DNA of 64,000 nucleotides from Isoetes taiwanensis (lineage: Eukaryota; Streptophyta; Lycopodiopsida; Isoetales; Isoetaceae). Of this stretch, positions 11,926 to 21,639 are shown piece after piece (position 1 is the first letter of the stretch; the number at the start of each line of letters is the position of its first letter). The position numbers and the translations under genes were made by a program. Location: positions 2,028,325 to 2,092,324 of the forward strand of contig JAJEKV010000113.1 in the NCBI GenBank assembly GCA_021234155.1. Direction: 5' to 3'. The notes under the pieces are model-generated. The model was given only the letters and a program-made list of their open reading frames with translations, did no database searches and was not told the origin of the DNA.

Positions 11926-13130
11926 TGGATGTTTCTTGTGCCTCGAATTCAAATAACCACATCTCCTAAAAGGTGCATCAGTTCAAGGCGGGACCTATGT
12001 CCTTGGATTCCTCTCATCGAGAGCTTTCTAAGGAATGGTAATTTGCTATCATTTTGTCACCATTGGAGCTAATGTGATCAAAATGGAGAATCTTTGTGGA
12101 ATCTTAAGGAACATATTGACTCTTCATAGAATCTTTGGGAATGTTGAGAGAATTTAAGGGAATTTTTGTAGAATCTCAAGGACTATGAGGAATATTATGA
12201 GAATCTAGTGGAATCTTAAGAGAATCTTGGAGAATCCTTATAGAATCTTAGGAAATCTTCATAAAATCTTTGGGAATCTAGGAGAACCTTTATAGAAACT
12301 TGGAGAATCAAGAGGAATCTCAAGAGCCTCAGGGGGTCTTCGTAGAGCCTTAGAGAATCTAAAAGAAATCTTTATGAAAACTTAAAGAATCTAGAGAAAT
12401 CTTAAGAGAACCTGAGGAAATTTTCATAGAATTTTGGAGAACATAAAGGAATCATATGGGAATCTTGGAGAATCCTTATAGAATCTTAGAGAACCTAACG
12501 AAATCTTCATAGAATTTAAGGGAATCTTTATCACGCTCTGATGCTTGTCGTTTCTTTAAGATCATGAACCACCCAAACCAGCTTGCCTTGTAGCACATGC
12601 CACTACTACGATCTCGAGATTGCCGACCGATGTGGCTTTTAAAACTTTGGACATCTTCATTCTGCTTTTCCGTCCCTTGGCAAGATTCAAACAGTAATTC
12701 CAAACTGCATGGTCATTGCAACATATACTTGCATTGTAGGGTAAGGGGCAGCTTAGGTGTCTGTATTTTTTATGGAAAAATTATGATTTAAATTGGACAC
12801 GTGTGAGCATACAAGAAGTTTGGAAGGAGGTAGTCTTTTCTGGAAGTTTCGAGCATGTGCCATAAGATATTCCCAGGAACACCACGTAAAGTTCAGTTCA
12901 CCTAAGTTTCACCTCTATTCTTCTACCATATATAAACGCATAAACATCTGGGTCAGCCGATCAAATTGCGCTTTAGGCGCCCGAGGTCGAAGGTGATCAA
13001 AAGGTATGGAAGTTAAGGGCGCATCCATGTTAGGATTGTAGGCTTAAACGACAAAAAAAACTAAGAGGAGTTCGAATTTTGACTAGATTCACTCTAAGGT
13101 CTTCGAAAGCTATAGGATCTGGGATTGAGG

Positions 13131-13475
13131 TCAGAAACTAAAAAGACCACTTAAGAGCTTTACGCTCCTTAACAAGCAAAGGGCAGCCGATTCTTTTTTA
13201 AGGATAGAGTGAAATCGAGACTGTGGTTTTTTTGTTCTGCGGATGCTTTGATATTTGCCGCTTTTGTTTTCTGTCCAAGAAATTATTGTATGATTCTTCA
13301 ATTGGTATTTGTTTACATTAGATCTATCTAATACCAGAAAGACACCATGAACGTATTTTCTCCCAATAGCTGGCTCGCTAGAATCCTCGAATTGCATAAA
13401 CTTTTGCTTCTCCTTGCTATGGATCCATTTCCAATGCCTATTTGGAAACAGTGGGCTAGAGTATGCTATATTCAT
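13131..13475 (-). pseudogene. Conserved minus-strand open frame in right arm A
   Basis: A 114-codon frame, the longer counterpart of 6242-6511. The block containing VFLVLDRSNVNKYQLKNH is unchanged, while the residues before it differ through small indels. No family was recognised. It is open in both copies despite the surrounding divergence, a modest argument that it once encoded protein. Confidence 0.3.
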
Positions 13476-14090
13476 TTGCGATTCTCTGGATTAGAACGGG
13501 ATGCTCTAGAAGTTTTTCCTTTTTGCAACAGCTTGATAGCTATTAGACAATATTTGGTGGCCTTTATTCATATATCGGCTCTCCAGTTCACTGCAAATTT
13601 TTGGCAAGCATCTTCCTTAAATCCTTCTTAAAGAACAATAACATGGTCTGCACCCTTCAAAATTATGAATTGTTATGTTTGCAGGAAACCAGCATGCAGT
13701 TGGAATCCAGACTGTGTCCATAGGTGCTTATGGATATAAAGCTTTCATGCATCATTTGGAATTAATTTGATCAGCCTGGAGCTAGTTGTCAAGGCATTCA
13801 AATAAGATAGGACTTGTCTAAACTTCTGATATCACTATCACTATATATATGTTTACATTAAAGCTCAAAGGTTGTTTACACACCTATGCATCCTCAAGCA
13901 TCTAAAAGCCCAGATACCGGTGGAGATCGACATATATTTTGGGGCGACGGTTGAGATGAGGGACGATCTTACTTGGCCCACATTGATTTCATCTTGATGC
14001 CATCGGGTGGCTTATCTCGCCATATTGATCGGAATTAAGATCCTACATTGCCTCGAACTTTGAGGAGAGGCTTTTAAAAGGTTTTATATT

Positions 14091-14155
14091 GTTAAGGGGA
14101 TTTGAACCCTAATCATTGCCTCCCAAAACCCCATTCTAACCACTAGACCAAGCAT
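14091..14155 (-). repeat. tRNA-derived (SINE-head-like) segment
   Basis: The minus strand reads GCTTGGTCTAGTGGTTAGAA, then a G-rich stretch, then AGGGTTCAAATCCCC. These match polymerase III A-box (TGGTCTAGTGG) and B-box (GGTTCAAATCC) patterns at tRNA-like spacing, but the 5' acceptor strand cannot pair with the 3' side. It is therefore a tRNA-derived repeat head or pseudo-tRNA rather than a tRNA gene. Confidence 0.55.
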
Positions 14156-14381
14156 TATTTCATTAAAAATAAAAATGTTTTATATATAGTTAAGGGTATT
14201 CAAACCCTAATGTTTCTAGAATGTTTAAGATTGTTCTAGAATTTAGGGCATGCATAGATGCAAAAAAGAGTCTCCTTTACTAGTATATAAGGAGGCTATC
14301 CACATGATTATAGGCATTCTGGTTCTTGGCTAGAAAGTTTTAAATGCTCTAGAAAGTTCTAGGATTTTGAAAAAAATTATA

Positions 14382-14501
14382 GAATGTTCTAGAAAGTTCG
14401 GAGGTGTTTTAGAATATTATAGAATATTCAAGAACATTCTCGATGGATCTAGATGATGAACATTCTAGAATGTTCTAGATAGTTCTAGAAAGTTCTAGAA
14501 T
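14382..14501. promoter_or_regulatory. Extended heat-shock-element-like array
   Basis: Four-unit perfect blocks at 14382-14399 and 14422-14439 are followed at 14458-14500 by GAA, TTC, GAA, TTC, one GAT, then TTC, GAA, TTC, GAA at unbroken 5-nt spacing. This satisfies nTTCnnGAAnnTTCn several times over. Binding is not shown. Confidence 0.5.
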
Positions 14502-15297
14502 GAACTTTGACTGGTCAACAAGCATGGATAATCACCCCATTTTAAAATAGAAGTTGCCAAGAATAGTAAATTTGCCTAAAAATAGAAAGTTTTATTGAAA
14601 CTTGCAAAAATTCAAAATAGAACATTATACATAATTCTAGAAAGTTCTAAAATGTTCTAGATGCTCATGGATAAGCACCCCCAGTTAAAAATAGAAAGTT
14701 TTTTTTCGAAAATTGCAAGAACTTAGAATAGGATATTGTAGATAGTTCTAGAATGTTCTAGATACTAATAGATAAGCACCTCAGACAAAAAATGTTTTTT
14801 TAAAAGAATGCAAAAAGGCAAAGTAGGATGTTCCAGATACTCAGATACTCACGAGCAAGTAGCTCAGTCTAAAAATAGAAAGTTCGTAAAATTTTACAAA
14901 CAACGAAAATAGAATGTTTTGGGATGTTCTAGATTCTCATGGGTAGGCATCTCAACCTAATGCGAAGAACAGTAAATTAGTCTAAAAATAGAAAGTTTTA
15001 TTGAACTTGCAAAAGCTCGAAATAGGATGTTCTAGATAGTTCTAGAATGTTCTAGATGCTCATGGATAAGCACCCTAGTTTGAAAATAGATTTCTAAAAA
15101 ATTGCAAGAATTCAAAATAGAATATTCTAGATAGTTCTGGATAGTTCTAGAATGTTCTAGATAGTTCTAGAATGTTCTAAGTGCTCGTGGATAAGGACCC
15201 TAGTAAAAAAATAGAAAGTTTTTTGAAAGAATGCAAAAAGACAAAGTAGAATGTTCTACATACTCAGATGCTTATGAGCAAGCAGCTCAATTCAAAA
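14466..15297. repeat. Satellite of about seven 85-120 bp units rich in TTCTAGAA
   Basis: Units begin near 14576, 14687, 14786, 14870, 14982, 15081 and 15204. Each starts 'TAAAAATAGAAAGTTTT', passes through 'TTGCAAAAATTCAAAATAG' and ends 'GTTCTAGATGCTCATGGATA' followed by AGCACC, with variation. Most units carry one or more copies of TTCTAGAATGTTCTAGA. Confidence 0.75.
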
Positions 15298-15809
15298 ATA
15301 GAGCAACCCTCTGGATCGAGCGTGTGGTCACTAATATTGTAAACATTAACCAGGTTGAAAAGAAGGTGATGAGGAAAACTCATTGACATAGATGGGACTA
15401 AAGGAGACCTGAGAGTAGGCCATGCCATATTGCGATGAAGTGGGTTGGGAGGGAACACGCATTGGCATAGGTGGAATATGACATAAGTGCTTTCTGGAGT
15501 TTGAAAGTATGGCGGATTCTGATGAACAAGCATTTGTCGAGGCGAATGGGATTGAGAACAATTTCGACAATGCATGGGGGACCATGGACTTGAAGATGTC
15601 CGAGGGGTGGGTGGTGTCGAATGGGCGCAGGAATGTGGGCGACCACCTTCAATATCATAATCTCCATAATAAGAGTCATGAGTAGCATCATGTCGGCCAC
15701 AAGGCAAAGCGAAAGCAAAGCAATCAGCCTCGAGGAGCTCTTCTCTTGGAGTAAAAGTTTGAAAAATATTATCCTGCGGACGCTCCAAAGACAAAGATAA
15801 TGGCCCCAA
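15264..15809 (-). CDS. Hypothetical open frame, unrecognised
   Basis: 181 codons starting with ATG and rich in Ser, Pro, His and Cys, with no family signature or membrane segment that I recognise. Its last 12 or so codons run into the satellite, so the natural end is lost or the frame is fortuitous. A second minus-strand frame (15398-15922) overlaps it throughout, which lowers confidence that either is real. Confidence 0.2.
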   Translation of the reverse strand: MGPLSLSLERPQDNIFQTFTPREELLEADCFAFALPCGRHDATHDSYYGDYDIEGGRPHSCAHSTPPTPRTSSSPWSPMHCRNCSQSHSPRQMLVHQNPPYFQTPESTYVIFHLCQCVFPPNPLHRNMAWPTLRSPLVPSMSMSFPHHLLFNLVNVYNISDHTLDPEGCSIFELSCLLISI

Positions 15810-15909
15810 GATGTAATACTATAATGCCACGCTGCATACTCCCATTCCGATTGATGTGTACGCCGACGTAGTAGCCAAGCAAGTAACACCCTAGGGGCAA
15901 CTTGCAAGG

Positions 15910-17404
15910 TGTGTGTGTACATTTATTCATGTGCACATTTGTTCATGTACACATTTATTCATGTGCATTACTATCCATGTGTACACATTTATCCATGTGT
16001 ACACTTTAGGCCACTTAACTAATAAAGGCAAGTGGGCCACACCCATTTATCCCACATGCTAAGGGGTTAATGGAAGCCTCTAGCCCTAACCTCTTAGTCT
16101 GCAGGTATAGGAAACCCTAATCTTTCCATTTTCGGCCCACAAAATTTTCTAGAACTCTCATTGCTTTTGCTTGCTCCAAGAGCCAATCTCAGCCCCCATA
16201 GTCCTGCCCGGAAAGCGCTTTAGCCTCTCTTTCTCAGCTTCTTTATCTTCGCGCTCAAGTAAAGATGGATGCCTGCAGGGAGGAGCTGCAGGCCAGATCA
16301 GTATTTTTGGTTAGATCCAATACCTAAACCGCTTCCCGCATATAGAGTAAGTAGGTTTAGCCTATTGATTTGGCTCCATAGCAGCCCATCTAGATCTCTA
16401 GATACTAAGCCATAACTAAAGAACCTAACTCGTGGATTAGATTAAATCTATTCTCTCTTAGTTCTTCTATGATATGTAGGTGATGATGATCTCGTGGGAC
16501 TTCATTGTAGTTGGGGAAGGGGGGGTAGAGGCCTTAAAGCCTAGTAGTAGTATGATGTCTCTAGCCAACCCTCTTTAATGCACTATTAAATCTACTGCGG
16601 TACAAGAACCAAAACCTCGCTGGGTGAAGGCCAAACTGGGCTTATAAGGAGGTTCATGTCCCACCGCGATCATTCCTCCGTAGTACCATCGTGGGACTAT
16701 TGTGCACCAGACCCACGCTGCTCGCTTAACGCTGCGGGAGGGCTTTGCATGGGTTCATTAATTCTTGGGGTGTGTTGACACGACTGAGTTCGGGCCGAAA
16801 ATGCCAAAGGGCCCTCTAGTCACCTTGAGTCACATGCCACCGTGGGAAGCATCCTACCCCCATCGGAACTCGGGAGATGAAATCCAGAGTAGCCCTTCGC
16901 TTATGCATCCTAAGCAAATGTGTCCCAATACTTTTCAACCACTCGCGAAAGTGTGTACTGTGAGGGGTGGATGGAGTGGACTAACACCCTAAACCATGTT
17001 CTTATGCCGCCCAACCATTGCCATGAATTCTCGGCCTCCCGCAATGACCGGAGGCCCAAGCCGCCGGGCCATCCCCTGAGTGTGAACCTTGGGTAGGACT
17101 CCATATGTAATGTAATCGATCTTTGTCGATGCGTATATATGTGGTGAGCCATCCTTCGTGATGGTCATGATAGTGATGTATGTATATCGACATATGTTTA
17201 CGCCTGTACTTAGGATATAGGCCCCCGGGGAGACAGGGTGAAAAATGACCCTTCATTCTTCCCACCTGAACTCATCAAGGCTAAAAGGATACATGGGAGG
17301 GCCTTGTATCGCGATGGAGTCGTATGTGGGATGAATCCTTATACTTGTATACCTGTGAGTGCAATCAGATATGAGTATAGGGACGTGCCACAAGGTATCA
17401 GAGC
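15910..17404 (+). mobile_element. LTR retrotransposon 5' LTR and primer-binding site
   Basis: At 17393-17404 the sequence AGGTATCAGAGC matches 11 of 12 bases of the initiator-tRNA-Met primer-binding site common in plant Ty1/copia and Ty3 elements. Immediately before it the DNA ends in ...GCCACA, a canonical LTR 3' end. A TGTGTG start near 15910 gives an LTR of about 1.48 kb. Five to six units of a 16-18 bp repeat (like TGTGTACATTTATTCA) occupy 15911-16010. No second LTR, target duplication or pol domains were seen downstream, so the element is truncated or highly decayed. Confidence 0.6.
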
Positions 17405-17990
17405 AATGTTCTTTTGGTGACCAAGAGCAAAGTAATCAATTATGCTCCCAGTATTAACTTAGTAGGATTCCTCAAACCTCTAAAAGTGAGAATTTTTTTT
17501 TTTCTCATTTCCTCGTAGTATATGCTAAGCTAGTAATAGTTAGAAGAATTGAAAACCAAGGAAACTAAAAGTTGAGTTAAATTTGACCAAATGTAATGTT
17601 CAAGGGTATGTGCTGCAGCACCAAACCTAAAATTAGGTTGAGCTCCCTAGCTTATCAATCGTATGAAATACCGCCATAATCACCTTGAAACTGGATGAAT
17701 TTTAACAATGTAAATATACTAGATCGTGAGTTTTAAGGTAAGAATTAGTTAGATTTTGTATGTTACACCTCTAGGATTATGCCTAGGAAATCATATAATT
17801 TAGTCTAAAATGCAAATGCTTCACGGTATGCTGCAGAGCATTGATCTAAATATTAGGATCGTGCCTCCAAATAAGACACCATGAGTCAAATTGCTTAGAA
17901 ACTCAAGTAAGTACATGTTTTTGTGTTAAGGTGTGCTTTGACATGAAAAACAAAGTAACTTGTGAATTTGACCTAAAATTTGGCCCAAAC
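17405..17990. other. Non-coding stretch after the primer-binding site
   Basis: AT-rich leader-like DNA with no open frame of note. It may be the untranslated leader of the LTR element or unrelated sequence upstream of the TATA block at 17991. Confidence 0.35.
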
Positions 17991-18002
17991 TATAAATAGA
18001 CC
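17991..18002 (+). promoter_or_regulatory. TATA-box block TATAAATAGACC
   Basis: A TATA box about 105 bp upstream of an ATG at 18096. The same 12 bases recur at 19959-19970 upstream of another degenerate coding region, followed in both cases by a CTC-rich, initiator-like stretch. Confidence 0.45.
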
Positions 18003-18095
18003 TAAAACTCCCTCTCTCATTTGTAGACTTCGCTCTGTAGAAGCTAGCTCCCCGCGATTGAGGCAATTTTGCCGCATCCATCGACGGACGAAGAC

Positions 18096-19056
18096 ATGGC
18101 GCCAAGACCAAAACGCACTTCTCGTTCCTCGACGAGGTGAAATGTACCACTAACTACAAAGCAGTATGCTTCGAGTGACTCCTCACAGAGGAGGCCATCC
18201 TTCATCAGGCTAGGGGAGCACTGCAGGAGCAACAGAGTCGAGGCAAGAATCATCGGAGAGTCGGCTAACACCATCGACTAGAAGTTGTGGACCTAAGGGA
18301 GCAGAGAGGGAATCAGAGGGCTCAATAGATGAGGAAACTCAAGACGCATATAGATGAGGAAACTCAAGACGCATACGAGGAAATTGAAGAGGAGATACGA
18401 GAACAAGAGAGGGCAGAACAGGAGGCCAAGGCACCGGAGGAGTAGAGGGGGCCCACCCCCAGCCAATTAAAGAAGAGCAGCGCCTCGAGGCCCCTGATTC
18501 AAGGCACTGGTGCCAAGGAACGGGCCGGTGAGAAGAAAAAGGATGAGAAGAAGAGGAAAGGAAGAAAAGGAGGCAAAAAGAGGCTGAAGCAAAGAAGAAG
18601 CCTGGCAAAAACGGAGGGTTTCCAAGAGGAAGACGAAGAAGATCCCGAAGGACAAAGATCGCCATCGTGCAGGAACTACCACCGACAAGCCCCCCATCCT
18701 CGTGACGGCATCAGATGATGAGGATTACAATCCTCATCCGTATGAGAGAGCTCTTCCAAGCCACCAGATGAAGATCGACGTGGAGCACCAGTGCGTAGCC
18801 CCCGCCTACCCGACATGGGAGAGAAAGATAGTGACCAAGAAGCTTCCACCGCTGTAGGAATCGTAGACGCGGGTAGACCATCTAGGTCTACTAGAAGAAG
18901 TTGAAGGCATACCAGAGTACCAAGAAGTGGGAGGCCTACAACTCCTACTACCAGCCAACAAGGTAGACCTATGTCGCAGTGGATCTGGCCAAGCCAAAGA
19001 AGCGTACTTCACCGCTCGAGAAGTCCATCAAGAAGCCAAAGGCAAGGAAGGGCTAA
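18096..19056 (+). pseudogene. Degenerate Lys/Glu-rich coding region, gag-like or chromatin-protein-like
   Basis: It opens with ATG (MAPRPKRTSRSSTR) and then a stop. Open segments continue in shifting frames: an acidic-basic heptad-like stretch (EIEEEIREQERAEQEAKAPE, about 18378-18440), a very basic run (EKKKDEKKRKGRKGGKKR, about 18533-18585), and a terminal piece rich in KPKKRTSPLEKSIKKPKARK before TAA at 19054. Composition fits a nucleic-acid-binding protein such as a retroelement gag, but no specific domain is visible. Long minus-strand frames over the same place are antisense shadows. Confidence 0.35.
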
Positions 19057-19958
19057 TTCAAATCGGCTAATGAGCAATCCGAGATTCGTACATTTTCAGC
19101 CGGGTTAAGTGGCTTTCTAATTCCCCGCGTAACCGCTCGGCCAAAGCTTCGTGAAGGAAGTCGCAAGAATTCGACCCCAAGATGAGAGTAACAGCGAGAT
19201 GTCGCTTAGCCTACAAGAAGCAAATGCAGCGTGTCAGGCAAAGATTTTGAGGACTCAACGCATGCACGTATTAACGCCAAGAGGGTAACCCTTTGATGAA
19301 GAAAGACATGCACCGCCAAATACATTAAAGGGGACCTCTATTAATTTTGTAAATAATAAATTTTGTGAATACAGTTGTTTTGAGTAAATTATATGTATAA
19401 TTGTTGTTAATTAGGTTGAATTAGCAATAATTGCCTTTTGTTTTAGTCAAATCACATTTTAAGGTCAAGTAGTGGAGATTGTTCACTTTTATGTGCCGTG
19501 ACCCCAACTCAAAACCTTTAGGCCTGGGCCCCAAAGACACACCGCGGAGTCTTCACACCCAAACTAGTCCCAAAACATCTCCAAATCAGCCAAGTAAGGG
19601 GTCAATCTTGGCTATCTCTCAAGAGATCATCATGTTTTGACCCTTAGTTCATCTTGTTTGGATAAGTTTTGACCACTAGTTACTGTCTCACTCAGAGGCC
19701 AGACCTCTAATTCCAAATTTTAGGTCTGGCCCAAAGACACAATCGTGAGTCCTTTCACCCATTTCTAGCATGCTACATCCAATTGACCTCAAGTCTGCTG
19801 CAACAGGGATCATTAGATAGTCTTATTCATGCTCAAACCTCAAATTAGCTTTCTAATCCCCATTTTTGACCTCAAAAATAGGTGAGAGAATTGGTCCAAC
19901 CTCAAGATTTTTCTCGAAGCCATCCAAAAATTAGTGGTTTTCCCCTTTCTTTGCCTCT
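19057..19958. other. Non-coding, with an internal duplicated phrase
   Basis: The phrase TTTAGGCCTGGGCCCCAAAG plus the following 30 bp (about 19517-19569) recurs in altered form about 205 bp later (about 19720-19766), suggesting a two-copy tandem repeat. The sequence leads up to a second TATA block and may be an LTR or promoter region. Confidence 0.4.
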
Positions 19959-19970
19959 TATAAATAGACC
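19959..19970 (+). promoter_or_regulatory. TATA-box block TATAAATAGACC, second copy
   Basis: Identical in 12 bases to 17991-18002. It precedes a possible start codon at 20180 by about 210 bp. Confidence 0.45.
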
Positions 19971-20179
19971 CCCCATTTCTCACTCTAGCATCCTACGATT
20001 TGTTCCCCGACTTTAGGCTGATCTTTCGCCTCTTAGGCGCCAACAAATGCTTGTTAGTCCGGGGCTTCACGCAAGATCAATTGGTAACCGCCGACTTCAG
20101 CGCATGGTATAAATAGCCAAAGGCCTATGTAGCCGAGGTACGATGTCAATTCCATTTTCCAAGTTTTCCGTATGAGATA

Positions 20180-21560
20180 GATGTCCAAGCCACTCAAGCA
20201 GCAACCCCAGCCTCTATATGGAAGTCATGACGGAGTTCCAAGCTAGGGTAGGACCGGCCCCAAGACAGCCCCCCTTGTACAGATATTTTGTTCCCGTGCA
20301 ATCTCCAAGCAAAATTTCTAAATGTATGTCCCCTAACATCGCTAAATACATGACCAACAAAGTTGTTAGGGTTGCCGACATATGGTCAGCGGACCGCCAT
20401 TAGGGATCTAAGTATTTCTCCTCTACACCGCTAGTTCTAGCCATCTTTCTTTCCCACCTTGCCCATAATCCAATAGGGAAACCCTATCCTCGCCTCGGAT
20501 CGACCCCTTAGCCTCTTCAAATAGAGGGTCAGCCCTATTGCAAAAGATCGCTTTACAAGAAGGAAGAACCAAGAGGAAGGACACGATGACTAAGATCACG
20601 CCGAAAGCCTCACCCCTAACAAGAGCTACAACTAGCAGAGCAGATATCTGCTGAACAGATCGGCACCCTCGTGATCGCTTCCCGCCGCTAGGTATCACAA
20701 GCCTAGCCCCCATCATCATCAACGCCAGAATACTTGTTCTCGAGTGACATCCTAACCTCCTCAATGCGCAGAGCCGTGGAGTGCCGACTTGACGAAGTCA
20801 GTTGTACCTTCAAGAACAACCGCACTCCAGACTTACTCATCAACTTCCCACTTCCCACCATGTAAGAGAAGGCTAATTCCACACCGGGGAGTCGACCGAT
20901 ATCTCAGCGCATGCCGGAAAGATCCGCAAATGATGGAAGCTCGATCCGGGCCGCCCGAAGAAGAATTCTTACGCCATCCGTGAACGGATGGGGGATCCGT
21001 GGCAAGACCATCGACATTTTGATGCCGAAGTTCTTCGCGACCAGCCCCCGTGAGAGAAAGGAGGCTTAAATCAATTGGTGCGCTTAATCACATCGACAAA
21101 TGTGACTACGGATCTCTGCCAGAGATCGACGCCGACGAATATGCTGAAGACATAGAGTTTCTGCGTCTCACCGACGACATGAATCAACAAAGAAGAGGCG
21201 TGACAAATGTGTCGCTAAGGTATTATCTTCCTTCTGTCGATGGATTCAAGGATACGGCCATACACCGTGTCTGCCCCAAGGGGCAAAGAAGGAGGTGTTC
21301 ATGCTCATTGCACTCTCGTGCTTCAGAGGCATGCCCGACCGCTTCCCAACAAATTGACCATGTCATCCTAGTCAAGAGAACGATGGCACTTGACATCTTC
21401 GACTTCTACTGCACTTGTGGGAAGACTAGCAAAGGACCGCTGCGATACACTTCCACCTTGTGGTAGAAGACTTGGTGGCAAATTTTGGCAGGCGGGTCAT
21501 CAACCTAATATCCTCAGGAACTTGGGACGCCGGTAGGAACGCCTGCTAAGAAGTTTCTTC
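20180..21560 (+). pseudogene. Degenerate coding region, unrecognised
   Basis: A possible start MSKPLKQQPQPLYGSHDG at 20180 soon meets a stop. The longest intact piece, 21050-21466 (138 codons), contains an acidic block (LPEIDADEYAEDIEFLRLTD). A continuing frame then switches to KEVFMLIALSCFRGMPDRF. No domain was recognised. The preceding TATA block and the mobile-element surroundings suggest a retroelement or captured gene with frameshifts. Confidence 0.3.
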
Positions 21561-21639
21561 AGCTAGAACCCATCCTACCTACATTTCAAGAATAGTTAGA
21601 CTCTTGATCCCTAGAGGCATCAAAAGATTAAAGCTATTA

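Larger units (their letters stand above)
11932..14465 (+). repeat. Composite A, right direct-repeat arm
   Basis: About 2.53 kb, colinear with 4958-7514. Its 3' end runs straight into a TTCTAGAA-rich satellite, whereas the left arm ends abruptly at the same base. The tRNA-derived segment is better preserved here. Confidence 0.85.

Noticed and set aside
4958-14465. Composite A as an LTR retrotransposon
   Set aside because: No tRNA-complementary site follows the left arm, no polypurine tract precedes the right arm, and no matching target duplication was seen at the TG/CA-like ends.
14466-15297. CRISPR-like array
   Set aside because: Units are degenerate, contiguous and variable in length, without constant repeats and unique spacers; the window is eukaryotic.
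18339-18697. Minus-strand frames of 76-108 codons
   Set aside because: They are antisense to the Lys/Glu-rich plus-strand coding remnant; Phe/Leu/Ser-rich composition is what antisense of GAA/AAG codons gives.
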